Origin: Carex sylvatica
Taxonomy: Eukaryota; Streptophyta; Magnoliopsida; Poales; Cyperaceae
DNA length: 64,000 nucleotides
NCBI GenBank assembly: GCA_964058845.1
Contig: CAXKVR010000002.1
Span: forward strand, 62,001-126,000
Reading direction: 5' to 3'
The position numbers and the translations under genes are program-made. Shown one piece after another: positions 49,330 through 60,522 of this stretch. Every line of letters begins with the position of its first letter. Position 1 is the stretch's first letter. Under the pieces are notes generated by a model. The model saw nothing but the letters and a program-made list of their open reading frames with translations. It searched no databases and was not told the origin of the DNA.

Positions 49330-50180
49330 TTTTTATATGGGCTCCAGAGAACAGCATGTTCAAATAAAGTTATGAAGTTTGCTGAGGGTCTTCACAACAC
49401 TTACTACCTTTTGGTTTTGTTGAATCCCTTTCCTTTTGTTTAATATATTGTTTCTTTTAAATGATTGTTTCATTTTTTTTCTTTATCCCTTTTGAGCAAA
49501 CTCTTGTATTTGTCTACAGTATTACCATAGGATTTTTTTTAAATTACTGTTTGCTACTAAGTTATAAAGCATTTTGATGATTTCTGTATGGTGTCACTAC
49601 TAAGTTATAATTTTGGTTTTACTGTCACGGCTCCAAGCTGTAATCCTTAAATTTTGCAATTTTGCTTTTACTACTCGCTTTTACCTTCATTTCTATTTTG
49701 AAATTCATCATCTCCATTTTGAAATTTTGCAATTTTGCTTTCAGCATGTTTGTTGTTTACAAAAACAAAAGTAGATCAAAATTTCATAAAAGATTTCTAT
49801 AAAATTATTTTTATTTTCAGAAAATTCAAAGATTGAATTTAAGGTCCAATGCTTTGATTCAAACACAAATCAATTAATCAAAGCACTCTCTCTATTTCGA
49901 ACCTAAAGGACAGAGCAAACTTATTAAAATTAAACAAAAAGAAAAGCCTCTGATAAATTACCGCTGGGAGTCTGGGACTAAGTCATCATCATCCCTTTTA
50001 ACTAAAAAAGGAAATGGAGATGATGAATTTCAAAATAGAAATGGAGATTCGGTACCTAAAGACTGAGTGGCAACCGGAGCGAAGTAACACGCGCCAAAAG
50101 CAAGGTACAAACTGGGTTTAGGGTTTTTGAGCGGACATCGCAGAGCAAGAGCAAGGACTGAGCAAGACCCAAGAGGTAGT
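49330..50180 (-). repeat. Inverted and direct duplicated segments, exon-like
   Basis: 49330-49410 (gctgagggtcttcacaacac) is an inverted copy of 48060-48140. 49745-50090 is a direct copy of 47190-47640. On the - strand, 50055-50180 reads as a leader-like segment with acccTAAacccag-type sequence ending at the tctttag/gtacc donor-like site. No protein is recognised. Confidence 0.5.
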
Positions 50181-50520
50181 GATACATTTACTTATCTGTG
50201 CAACTAATTGATTTTGGGCCTCACGGCCTGTTGAAGCCCAAACAAAACCCAGCTTAGCTTAGCAGGCCGCTGCACTATCTAATTCGTAATCTTTCCCAAC
50301 AGCTCTCATAATTTTTCAAATTATATGCATATAGAGCTATGGAGGTCTAATATGATAATTGTTCTAATTTAGGTTCGGATTTTGCTGCCTTAATTCTCTT
50401 TTGGGCCTTTATTCTCAACTCAGCGGGCCCTGGTTTCAAGCCATAACTCAGCAGTATCCCCTCTCATCAAGTGTGGTGAACTTTTCTGGCTTAAACCTTG
50501 GTGGCTCTTCATATGAGAGG

Positions 50521-50950
50521 TCACTGTCCTGGTCCGATTAATTTAGTTTCCAGTCCGATTTGATTCAGTGTCTTTTTAGTTGTACACTTCTCTAAACAGT
50601 GACTAGCCTGGTCTGGTGATTCAGTTCCCGGTCTGGTATGATTCAGTGTCTTCTCGACTGTGCACAAAGAAGGGTTCGATACAGTGTAGTCTGCCAGAAG
50701 AATGAAGACAAATATGCACACAGTGGAAACAATCAATAGGCTCCTATAATTACAATCTAGCAAGGATGATCAAATTTGTGTCCATGGGATAGATATAATT
50801 TCCATGTGTGTGTTTAGTTTGTTTATAACTGCATGCTTTTAAAGACACTCATTGTCTAATATAATGTAACAACTGCTTTGTAACTTTTTTCAAATCAATG
50901 TAATTGCCTACGGGCTTTCAATCAAAAATAAAAAAAATAATAATAATTGT
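50521..50950. other. Unassigned, no gene recognised
   Basis: A - strand frame of 80 codons (50521-50763) contains a hydrophobic stretch, but it consists partly of a duplicated 'gtctggt...attcagtgtctt' sequence and matches no family I know. Confidence 0.35.
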
Positions 50951-50958
50951 TCTACAGA

Positions 50959-51964
50959 TACAACATCTTACAATATAATTTTTCATAGTTTAAGCATTCG
51001 ATCCAAACCGTTCAACATGATTTCCATCTTAAAATGTGCTTGGAGATCAAATTTTACATTTTTTTTTTCAATTTATTAAAATGGGTACAAAATTCAATAG
51101 TTTGAAAATAACTGTTTTGTAAAATACCAAGCTTCTAAATAGCTAGCTATAGCGGTTTTGGAGCAAGAAAGCTAAGCTACGGGCTAAAACTGCGCTAATC
51201 AAGCTACGGCCGCTATAGCGGTAATAGCGGTCCGCTATAGCGCGTAGCGTGTAGCGGCAATAGCGGTCCGCTATGCTACATGGGTTATGATTTTGCAAAT
51301 TTTTTTTTTTTTTCTGAAAACATGATTTTGCAATTTTAATGGGCCTTAATGTCTAGATTATTTTGTTTTTACTTTATCAAGCTATATCAATACAATGAAA
51401 CATTTGCGGGCTATACCGCTATATCAATTAATTTTTTTTTTTTTACTTTATCAAGCTATACCAATACAATGGAACATGTGCGGGCTATACCGCTATATCA
51501 ATTAAATTTTGAATAATGCATTAATATATGGTAGTGGTATATTTTGAATATAAAATATATCGATAGTGTTTGAATTAGGGATATTTTGAATGATAATTTG
51601 AACTTTGTATTGGTTTAATATGAATATTAGAACTTCTTAATTAATTTGGTATTTTTTTTCTTGATGAGACATTTTTACTATTAGTAGAAATATAAAATAT
51701 AATTTTTGAAATATAAAAACGCTATTTATAATAGCTTTCGCTATAGCTCCGCTATTCGCTAAAGCTTTTTTTTTTGTCTCCCCGCTATACCGCTATAAAC
51801 GCTATTTAGAACCTTGTAAAATACCAATAAAATGACAAAAAAAAATTAAAAAAATGTAAAATTTGATCTCCAAGCACATTTTAATATATTTTACTATAGT
51901 GATTATGTTGAATTATTTGAATCAACTGTTTGGTCTTTCAAAAATCATGTTATAAGATGTTGTA
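50959..51964. mobile_element. Foldback MITE split by a hAT-type MITE
   Basis: The arms tacaacatcttacaatataa (left) and the inverse ending gatgttgta (right) continue inward through the family segment ttggagatcaaattttacat on both sides. The centre is displaced by the hAT-type element at 51128-51816. Related to 3618-4009. No clear TSD for the outer element. Confidence 0.7.
51128..51816. mobile_element. hAT-type MITE with ctatagcgg motif, perfect TSD
   Basis: TIRs caagcttctaaatagc and, inverted, caaggttctaaatagc. A perfect 8-bp TSD, taaaatac (51120-51127 and 51817-51824). The first 160 bp and last 80 bp carry many gctatagcgg/ccgctata motifs. Inside, a segment with gcgggctataccgctatatc is duplicated (about 51362-51505). 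No transposase. Confidence 0.9.
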
Positions 51965-52605
51965 AATGAATCATTCTTGTTCATAATACTTTTGGAACAA
52001 ATTACTATTTGAATTTCGTTGATATCGTTTTTTTCTTTTACATGTAAATGTTTAGAGGAGAGCTATATATATCTCCGGCGACACGATCTCACCAATAACA
52101 TGACTTCTATAAGAATTCATATGTATGGAATATATCTTGATCATATATTATTTATTCTAGTTAGGTATACTTTGTTTTATGTTTTTAACTATTAGCATAG
52201 GCTCTCTTTGTTAAGTATTAATTTTTTTTTTTTAGAAAAGTAATAAAACCAGGTTTTTGTTTTAAACAATAGTATGTATGATATTGTGTCCGATTCAAAA
52301 TTTCATTCGTAGTCCTCATCTACTATCAAAAGAATTTGTCTTATTATGTTGTTTTGGAAGAAATTACATATAACACGCTTAAATTAATTATTTCATAATT
52401 TTATTTCTTTTTCTTCAAGAGTGGATATCTGAAGATTTGTTCGAGAGCATATATATTTTCTAAATTTCTCTTTTTTTAGAAACATTTTCATTAATTTGCA
52501 TGACCGTAAATAAAAAATTAGAATATATTTTTTTTATCCTTTTTTTGTGTGTGTATACATACATATATGTATGTAAAGTTTTTTATTCGGATAAATAAAT
52601 TAAGT

Positions 52606-52606
52606 C

Positions 52607-52637
<31 letters not shown>

Positions 52638-52639
52638 AC
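52606..52639 (+). repeat. C(18)(CA)8 microsatellite
   Basis: A run of 18 C followed directly by about eight CA dinucleotides. Such a long C homopolymer in AT-rich plant DNA is uncommon, and its length may be affected by sequencing error. Confidence 0.9.
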
Positions 52640-52654
52640 TCCACCAATTTTACT

Positions 52655-52937
52655 GAGTCCACATCCTCTGAGGTAACAGAATTTTTTAGTTCCAATATAG
52701 GCAATTTGATCAGAATCTAAGGCAATCTTTAAGATTCGTGCTTGTAGTTAACGAACAGACAATATTAATTCAAAACAACAAGGTAGGCAATTTTCGCAAG
52801 AGAAAAAACGCATTTATAATAGTACTCCGTCGCGAAAAGTACCATCACTAATAAAAAAAAACACGTTTATAACAGTATTCTGTCGCGAAAAGTATCTACG
52901 AACACAAGAATTTTGTTACCTCAAGTGATATGAATTC
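52655..52937. mobile_element. Family B MITE, 9-bp TSD, internal duplication
   Basis: Ends gagtccacatcctctgaggt and, inverted, gaattcatatcacttgaggt. Flanked by aattttact (52646-52654) and aattttacc (52938-52946). Inside, gtcgcgaaaagta occurs twice in a tandem duplication (about 52806-52905). The core has agattcgtgc. Confidence 0.85.
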
Positions 52938-53914
52938 AATTTTACCCCCGCTTCCTCTTATCCGTAAAGAACTTATTGAGATGTGAGCATATTTCTTTTC
53001 TTGTTAGATTCAACTTGATCCTTAATTTGTCAAAATCTCAATTTGATTCTTAATTGGACGTATTTTATCTTTTTCATGTTATGTCAATTTGCATTCGCCA
53101 TTAAAATCGAACTAATATAAATTTTCATGGGAATCGAAAATGAAAATGATATCGAATTAAAATCGGTCAGTCATTAATTTGTATTTAGATTCGGACAAAT
53201 CAAATAAACACTAATATAACGAATATTAGACCAAATTTAATTAGATACCCATAAGACCGGTCCCCACTCTATTTTCAAAATTCCTACCTAGTTGGACATA
53301 GTTCGAGCCATACATGCTTAATTTTTTTTTCAACTATAGCTACAAAAGAATAGAGGCAAAATAAAATTCAAAGTGCGTTCATTTGTGGGCTCAAACTAAA
53401 CCTAAGTCATTTGGCATTGATCATAATATTTTTATTTATTAAAGAATCTCGATACACTTTAGTATTTTCTAAATATTAGTTTCAAAAATTAATTGAATAT
53501 GGGATATCCCGTAGAAAAACGGAGTTCGTGCCACAATAGTAAGCTCACAATTCTCACTGATCGTAATACTTCACATTGTAGTTAATATTATTGTCTTCCC
53601 GTCACTAGAAATTTCTTATACATTATTTCGACTTTTGATCAGGTCAATATTTGTTATTGAACGAGTATTAGAGCATGAGACTCTCCTCTCATGATATGCA
53701 TCTACTTGGTGGTTCGAGGTATTTGTTATTGAACGAGTATTAGAGCATGAGACTCTTCACATTGTACCAAATTCGGTCTCACGCCCAATCAAAATAGTTC
53801 AATATGCATTAAAATGTGTGTGCATTTGATCTAGATCTGCACTATATCTCAAAGTTATCCACTCAAATCTTGATACAGATTGGATGACTCTGATCAGATA
53901 TGGGATCAAAATTT

Positions 53915-54228
53915 AGGGGTACAAACAGATCAGATATTATATGTCTGTATCCGAAAATTAGATATGGATATCTTATATTCGAACATCCGTACGAATACGA
54001 ATATAATATGGTTTTGAATTTTAATTATCAGTATCTTAATAATAGATATAGACTGAATATTTTAAAATATATTATGAAAATATATATGTATATATCTACG
54101 AATATCCGATATCCAATCTGTATCTGTATGTATCTATATTTGAAAAATAAAAAAAGACAACTATAATTTTACCACTATCCGATCAGTATCTGATTTGTTT
54201 GATCCGATGCTCATGAGATCACCCCTGA
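53915..54228. mobile_element. hAT-like MITE with tatccga motif
   Basis: The left aggggtacaaacagatcaga and right gagatcacccct ends are partly inverted. Between them are many atatccgat/gtatctg motifs. The open frame of 88 codons on + is a product of the repeats. The TSD is not evident. Confidence 0.5.
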
Positions 54229-55429
54229 TTCTGTACTTGATTAGCTATGAAACTGTTTCTGCCCATAAAAGTGACAAATTAATGTCCTGGGCCAAGTTTT
54301 TGTGTATCGGGACAAAATCTGACAGTTAATTTTGAGCCTTCATGTTTTTAAAGAATTTATAGGTTTCTGCTCCTTGGGGTCATGGATAAGCCCATCAAGT
54401 AACGAAGCCTTGGATTTTGACTCCTCTCCATTTTTTTGGATTTCAACACAAATTGAACGATTTTGTCTTGAATTTGAAGAAATTTTGTCTAAAGTCTTTA
54501 GAGAAACCCAATTCCTTTATTGCTAGATATAATCCTATAACAAGTAACATATCAATACATTGTTGAATTTTTTTTAGCCTAGCCTGAATTATTTCGAAGG
54601 AGCACCTCATTTATCAATTTCTGAAAATTGACCAATGAAGGTCCAACATTTTGTGTCGCCATGGCTGCACTCTCCTTCCACTTTAGTGCTCTTTCTTTCA
54701 TCCTCTTCCCCTTCTCTCCCTCCATTATCTCTCTTATCAATGCTTCCACCTCAATTCTTTTTACATTGTTATCGATCTCCATTCCGATCCCCCATTCAGT
54801 GCATCCAAACCGGCAGTTTGTCTGTTGCTCTTCTCTAAAATCGAGTTCCATCCACTGTGTGTGAGAAAAGTCCCGATTGCCGGGTGTTTTAAAACTGCCT
54901 CTTGCAGGCACCAGCTTGCTAACAGTCCCCTCTCTTTTGTTTCTTCCAAAAATTCCTCCGGTAGAACCGCAGTGTCACCCCTAACAAGATCTGGTCTAAT
55001 TATCCACAAAAATTGGTATCCGGTATTTGCTAACCCCCATGCAAACTCTGCCAATTGTTGGTTCGTCATGACCGTGATGCTCCCAAAGTTAAGGTACACT
55101 ATCGACACTAATTCAAGCCAGTCAAGACAACCAGGTTGCAGCTTCCAAAGATTTGAACCGAGCGACTTGAGCGAGCTCTCCTTTATTTGGTGTGAAAGCA
55201 TCGAAATGGGTCCCATTTCATATATGGGAGACAGCATTTTTGCAATTTGGTCTAAAACTGGCTGTTCAAATTCGCGGAACGTATTAATTGCAATGACTGA
55301 TGCCGTGGTTGCCCGGTCCATTACGTCAAGGAAATAATTGAGCATAATGTCATTTGGGTCGGTTGTACGAATGAAGCTCGGGAAGTCTTTCAGCCTCATG
55401 TCACTAAATCCCAGCACGAAGTCGACTGG

Positions 55430-55557
55430 CGCGTCGAGATATCCATTGTATAGCTGATCCATATCTTTAATTAACAGAGGACATAAAAGAAATATATATT
55501 ATATTTCTGAAATCACGAGTATATTAAAAAATCTAGTTCAATGGATATCTCGACGCG
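55430..55557. repeat. 19-bp inverted repeat at a UGT rearrangement
   Basis: cgcgtcgagatatccattg (55430-55448), part of the NGYLDA codons, is present inverted at 55539-55557 as caatggatatctcgacgcg. The two flank a 90-bp AT-rich stretch that replaces roughly 20 conserved codons, so a local inversion-duplication accompanied the deletion. Confidence 0.85.
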
Positions 55558-55885
55558 TCCGGTAATGGAGGTAATGGAGGTAACCAAGTAAACCACAAGC
55601 GCTAGCCGTCCATAGCAACGCACATGGGATCCCTATCTCCTTGGCTGCATCAATGGCAAAACTCATGATGAAATCTGAGAAAACACATGTCACTTTAGGA
55701 GTGACCGGATCTGACTCGTTGAGCCTACGAAGGAGGTCCTTGAAGTACGGAAGGCTTTTGTTGGTCATGATGGATTCACATAGAAATGGTACGTCTTGCG
55801 TCCTGTCTTCGTCCGAGAAAGGAAGGCCATCGGGTATCGCCATGAACTGGAAGTCGGGTAGTCCATTGAGACTGGTAGGACCTGA

Positions 55886-56036
55886 AATAGGCCGAAATAA
55901 CGAGTGCTAATTAATATAAATGAAATATCAAATCAATTTAGCAAAGATATATAAAATTGATCGATGAACGTACTTGTAAAGTATAACTAATAAAAATATT
56001 ATAGAAAAGAAAAACTATAACACAGTAATATATCTA

Positions 56037-56076
<40 letters not shown>

Positions 56077-56245
56077 TTTTTGAACTAATAATTTGCTTTA
56101 TCAGTTATTTTTTAAACAGTCAAATCTCAATATATATATGCAGATCAAACTTGTGGTACATGCTGTGGTGATTAGTGGTTACTGATTGCTACTTAATTAA
56201 TTAAATGCCACACATGTACGTTTAAGTAAAACATGCTACTTAATT
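55886..56245. other. AT-rich insert in UGT with (AT)17
   Basis: This 360-bp stretch separates RRLLRS from GPTSLNGL. On the - strand it ends in tatttcag, a good acceptor, but it starts ctaattaag, with no GT donor. It holds (AT)17 at 56041-56074. It may be an unknown insertion or a decayed intron. Confidence 0.5.
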
Positions 56246-56614
56246 AGGGAACGGAGGAGGCGGCGGTGGTTGTATTCGGTGTTGACGAAGGTGATGTGGA
56301 AACCGGAAGAATGAAGCAACTTGGCCACACTAGTGGAAAATAACGAATCAGGATCGGTTATAAACGCATATTAGTATCGGAATACACCCGATCCTGATGA
56401 AGGCGATACAGATACTACAATAATCTGGATCGGTTATTTAACCGATCCAGATAATCACCTATCTGGATCGGTTCCTTCAATGGAACCGATCCAGATAGTT
56501 AGTTATCTGGATCGGTTCACTATTATAGAACCGATCCAGATAACTGACTATCTGGATCGGTTTCCTATTATGAAACCGATCCAGATAGTTTTTTTTTTTT
56601 CCCTTCAGAACCAA

Positions 56615-56655
<41 letters not shown>

Positions 56656-56692
56656 ATCTGGATCGGTTGTATCATAAATAACCGATCCAGAT

Positions 56693-56729
<37 letters not shown>

Positions 56730-57253
56730 TTGGTTCTGAAGGGAGAAAAAAACTATCTGGATCGGTTGTTTCAAAACAACCGATCCTGATGTTATATTGG
56801 ATCTAAAAAAAATATTTTTTTTATTTGGCCAGCTTCCATATATATTTGCTGACCAACATAAATTTTTTTTTTTATTTACCATTGATTTATTGGAGCTCAA
56901 AATCAATTAAGAACACAAAATAAAATTCATGAAACACAAAAAAAAGTACAATAATTGAAGAAACTTGGTGCAATAGCAAAATAAAATTTAGCCACATGTA
57001 TGACACTCCATCTTTTATCGTCTCCTCCAGTGCAAGCTTCAAAATCTGAACAAATATTTATATCATTAATTGCTTGCTTGTGCATCTTTGATGCATGTAT
57101 TATTTAAATTGAAAGACAAGAAAAACCTAGCTAGCGCGCATACCTCAAAGTGTACCTCTTCACCGCCGATTGAATAATCTCAAAAGACCTTGCTCAAATG
57201 AAAAAAAAAAAAAAATTGAAACCATAAACTTTAATACTGCAATTTAGTGTAAA

Positions 57254-57678
57254 TTAAAAATACAAAATATGCTCAAATGTGCATAAGAGATTTGAGAAAA
57301 TAAATAGTATGTACCTTAAGTATAATTTAAGGGCATAAGCTACTGGGACATCATCCTTCATCTCATTCCATGAACTTGGAAGAGATTGATGGCACATCCT
57401 TATCAGTTTTCGTCTTCTTCGCCTTTTTTTTACTTGATCGAGACAGAGAGAGACAAAGATTGCTAAGTTGAGAGACGCCGGAGACAGAGAGAGAGAGACG
57501 AACGAGTTAAGAGGTGGGTTTGATTTTTGCAAAGTTGAAAATGAGAGATGCAAAATGAAAATAAGAACCCTAGAAAAGGGAGAGAATGAGACACAGAAAG
57601 AGACGGAGGAGTTGAGAGGCAGGTTTGATTTTCGCTAAGTTGAAAATGAGAGGCGCGGAATGAAAATAAGAACCCTAG
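57254..57678 (-). other. CACTA interior, leader-like and duplicated
   Basis: On the - strand the sequence ctagggttcttattttcatt occurs twice (about 57659-57678 and 57555-57574), each followed by ctctcattttcaactt and aaatcaaacc. The segment leads into a 99-codon frame (57254-57553) with an Arg/Lys cluster. This looks like a transcribed leader or captured promoter. No protein family is recognised. Confidence 0.4.
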
Positions 57679-57865
57679 TGAGTTATCAGGATCGGTTGTT
57701 TATAAAAAACCGATCCAGATAGTATCTGGATCGGTTTTTATAAACAACCGATCCTGATAGTTCACTATCAGGATCAGTTGTTTATAAAAACCGATCTAGA
57801 TACTATCTGGATCGGTTTCCTATTATGGAACCGATCCAGATAGTTTTTTTTTTTTTCAGAACCAA

Positions 57866-57909
<44 letters not shown>

Positions 57910-57970
57910 ATCTGGATCGGTTGTATCATAAAGAACCGATCCAGATACTTTTTTTTTTTTTCAGAACCAA

Positions 57971-58009
<39 letters not shown>

Positions 58010-58526
58010 ATCTGGATCGGTTGTATCATAAATAACCGATCCAGATACTTTTTTTTTTTTTTTTCAGAGTATCTGGATCGGTTCTGGAGGTAGGAACAGA
58101 TCCTGATAGTGTTTATATTTGTGTGTGTTATATTTTGCATAAATAAATTACTTCTTAAAAATTCCAGAAATTTTTTTATAAATAAATTATTATAATGAGA
58201 AATGTTAAACAACATTGCTCCCTAAAAATTATTTCTAAAAAAATGTTTTTCTTCATAAATTAGTTAAATGTAAGTTACAAATATTTGTTACATCAAATAA
58301 GATTTCAAGAAGAATGAAATTTATTTAGTTTTGATATTTTCAAACCACTAAAAATAAAAATGAAATAAGTTTTAAAAAGTAATTTATATATCAAAATATG
58401 ATAACTTATTCATATAATATCATAACATATAAATTATTTATAAATTATATAAGTTATTTGTAAATTATTTATAAAATTATTTTAAAAAATAACATTCTAA
58501 ATATCTGATAACTTATACATATTTAT

Positions 58527-59368
58527 GAGGTTGGCTACTATGCTTAGAGGTTGGCTACTATGCTTATATAAGCATATCCCCACATATGCTTATAACTCAT
58601 TTTTGTATTTTCAATATCCAAATGGTCGATCGGAACCGTTCATCTTGTTCTCCATATTAATATGTTTTTGGAGACTAAATTTTATATTTTTCTGAATTTT
58701 TTTACTATTTATTAAGCTAATTTGAAAATCTCTGATCCAACGGTGGCTTCTGATTTTACTGTTTTGTTAAGCCACCGTTGGATCAACGATTTTCAAATTA
58801 GCTTAATAAATAGTAAAAAAATTCAGAAAAATGTAAAATTTAGTCTCCAAGAACATATTAATATGGAGAACAAGATGAACGGTTCCGATCAACCATTTGG
58901 ACATTGAAAACACAAAAATGAGTTATAAGCATATGTGGGGATATGCTTATATAAGCATAGTAGCCAACCTCCTATGCTTATATAAGCATATCCCCACATA
59001 TGCTTATAACTCATTTTTGTGCTTTCAATGTCCAAATGGTCGATCTGAACCGTTCATCTTGTTCTCCATATTAATATGTGCTTAGAAACTAAATTTTACA
59101 TTTTTCTGAATTTTTTTACTATTTATTAAGCCACTTTGAAAATTATTAATCCAACGGTGGCTGCTGATTTTACTGTTTTGTGCAGCCACCGTTGGATCAG
59201 CGATTTTCAAAATGGCTTAATAAATAGTAAAAAAATTCAGAAAAATATAAAATTTAGTCTCCAAGCACATATTAATATGGAGAACAAGATGAACGGTTCA
59301 GATCGACCATTTGGACATTGGAAGCACAAAAATGAGTTATAAGCATATGTGGGGATATGCTTATATAA
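58527..59368. mobile_element. Outer foldback MITE, split by a copy of itself
   Basis: The outer element starts gaggttggctactatgctta (58527-58546), is interrupted by the inner copy, and continues from 58972/58981 as tataagcatatccccacata. It runs through the same arms as the inner copy to 59368, where it stops at tatgcttatata and the CACTA motif begins. Its right end is therefore missing. Its centre carries ccaccgttggatcagcgatt. Confidence 0.85.
58547..58971. mobile_element. Inner foldback MITE, perfect 9-bp TSD
   Basis: A complete 425-bp copy from gaggttggctactatgctta to the exact inverse ending in catagtagccaacctc. Arms of about 190 bp pair nearly perfectly around a small centre. The TSD is ctatgctta (58538-58546 and 58972-58980), which lies inside the end of the same element family. 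The 9-bp TSD indicates Mutator-like insertion. Confidence 0.92.
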
Positions 59369-59371
59369 AAA

Positions 59372-59445
59372 AACTATCTGGATCGGTTGTATCATAAAGA
59401 ACCGATCCAGATACTTTTTTTTTTTTTTTTTTTTTTTCAAAACCA

Positions 59446-59488
<43 letters not shown>

Positions 59489-59520
59489 TCTGGATCGGTT
59501 CTTTATGATACAACCGATCC

Positions 59521-59573
<53 letters not shown>

Positions 59574-59643
59574 TAAAGTTGGTTCTGAAAAAAAAAAAAA
59601 AAAAAAAAGTATCTGGATCGGTTCTTTATGATACAACCGATCC

Positions 59644-59680
<37 letters not shown>

Positions 59681-59759
59681 TTTTAAAGTTGGTTCTGAAA
59701 AAAAAAAAAAAAAAAAAAAAGTATCTGGATCGGTTCTTTATGATACAACCAATCCAGAT

Positions 59760-59805
<46 letters not shown>

Positions 59806-59872
59806 TTGGTTCTGAAAAAAAAAAAAAAAAAAAGTATCTGGATCGGTTCTTTATGATACAACCGATCCAGAT

Positions 59873-59917
<45 letters not shown>

Positions 59918-60060
59918 TTGGTTCTGAAAAAAAAAAAAAAAAAAAGTATCTGGATCGGTTCTTTATGATACAACCGATCCAGATAGTTTTTTTTTTTTTT
60001 TTTTTTTAAAAGTTGGTTCTGAAGGGGAAAAAAAACTATCTGAATCGGTTCCATAATAGA
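59372..60060. repeat. Palindrome-homopolymer array inside the CACTA element
   Basis: About six units, each made of a palindrome (tatctggatcggttcttta, gat, then the inverse aaccgatccagata), a long T run or (TA)n tract, the linker taaagttggttctga, and a long A run. Homopolymers reach about 35-40 bases. The (TA)n tracts are at about 59524-59570 and 59646-59676. Similar but shorter units are at 56584-56760 and 57841-58070. Frames across it (for example 166 codons on -) are artefacts. Confidence 0.9.
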
Positions 60061-60522
60061 AAACCGATCCAGATAGTATCTAGATCGGTTTTTATAAACA
60101 ACTGATCCTGATAGTGAACTATCAGGATCGGTTGTTTATAAAAACCGATCCAGATAGTATCAGGATCAGTTGTTTATAAAAACCGATCCTGATACTTCAA
60201 CTATCAGGATCGGTTGTTTATAAAAACCGATCCTGATATACTATTAGGATCGGTTTTGTTCAAAGAACCGATCCAGATAGATATTAGTATCGGTTGTTTA
60301 ATATAACCGATCCTGATAGGCCGATCCTGATTCCTGTTTTTCCACTAGTGCCACCGTGAGCATGGGTGTTACGTGGCCTTGTGCTGCGGCAGGAATGCAC
60401 ACTGCGTGGGGTTTTCTGTCACTGGAAATGGAACCCATGGCAGGGCCTGTCTACTAATAAATTCTCTCTACTTTGTACAGAGAAGTAGAGAACTGTATGA
60501 GGAAGGACTGATGATGTGTACA

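Larger units (their letters stand above)
56328..60350. mobile_element. Non-autonomous CACTA element in UGT exon 1
   Basis: A 4023-bp element with perfect outer TIRs: cactagtggaaaa at 56328 and ttttccactagtg ending at 60350. The next bases on both ends include gaatcaggatcgg. The TSD is CCA on both sides (56325-56327, 60351-60353), the 3-bp size of CACTA elements. Three clusters of (c)tatctggatcggtt and tatcaggatcggtt motifs in both orientations (56356-56790, 57681-58109, 59372-60316) are the expected subterminal transposase-binding repeats. No TNPD/TNPA-type gene is present, so movement would need a transposase from elsewhere. The interior has a leader-like segment with a direct duplication (about 57480-57678) and nested MITEs. 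Confidence 0.93.
54579..60438 (-). pseudogene. UGT85-like glucosyltransferase pseudogene
   Basis: Family-1 UDP-glucosyltransferase, a cytosolic enzyme that would glucosylate small molecules. The start ATG is at 60438 (MGSISSDRKPHAVCIPA, then AQGHVTPM with the catalytic-type His of the QGH motif). Coding resumes at 56327 ([25 protein letters not shown]), then about 55885 (GPTSLNGLPDFQF) to 55538, then 55462 to 54579 (NGYLDA, FPSFIRTTDPNDIML, YLNFGSITVM, HSGWNS). Defects: a 4-kb CACTA insertion in exon 1; a 360-bp AT-rich insertion after RSF-equivalent RS; a rearranged junction at 55463-55537; a small deletion near LDWLE; and a frameshifting deletion at about 54831-54836 that removes the GGVPM...WPFFA part of the PSPG donor-binding box, after which EQQTNCR continues in another frame. 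Intact copies elsewhere are expected. UGT85 assignment is by resemblance. Confidence 0.88.

Noticed and set aside
54825..55337. 170-codon + strand frame
   Set aside because: It is antisense to the UGT coding sequence on -, which has clear protein similarity.
59361..59915. Long frames rich in Ile-Tyr, Phe and Lys runs
   Set aside because: They are translations of (TA)n and homopolymer tracts inside the CACTA element.
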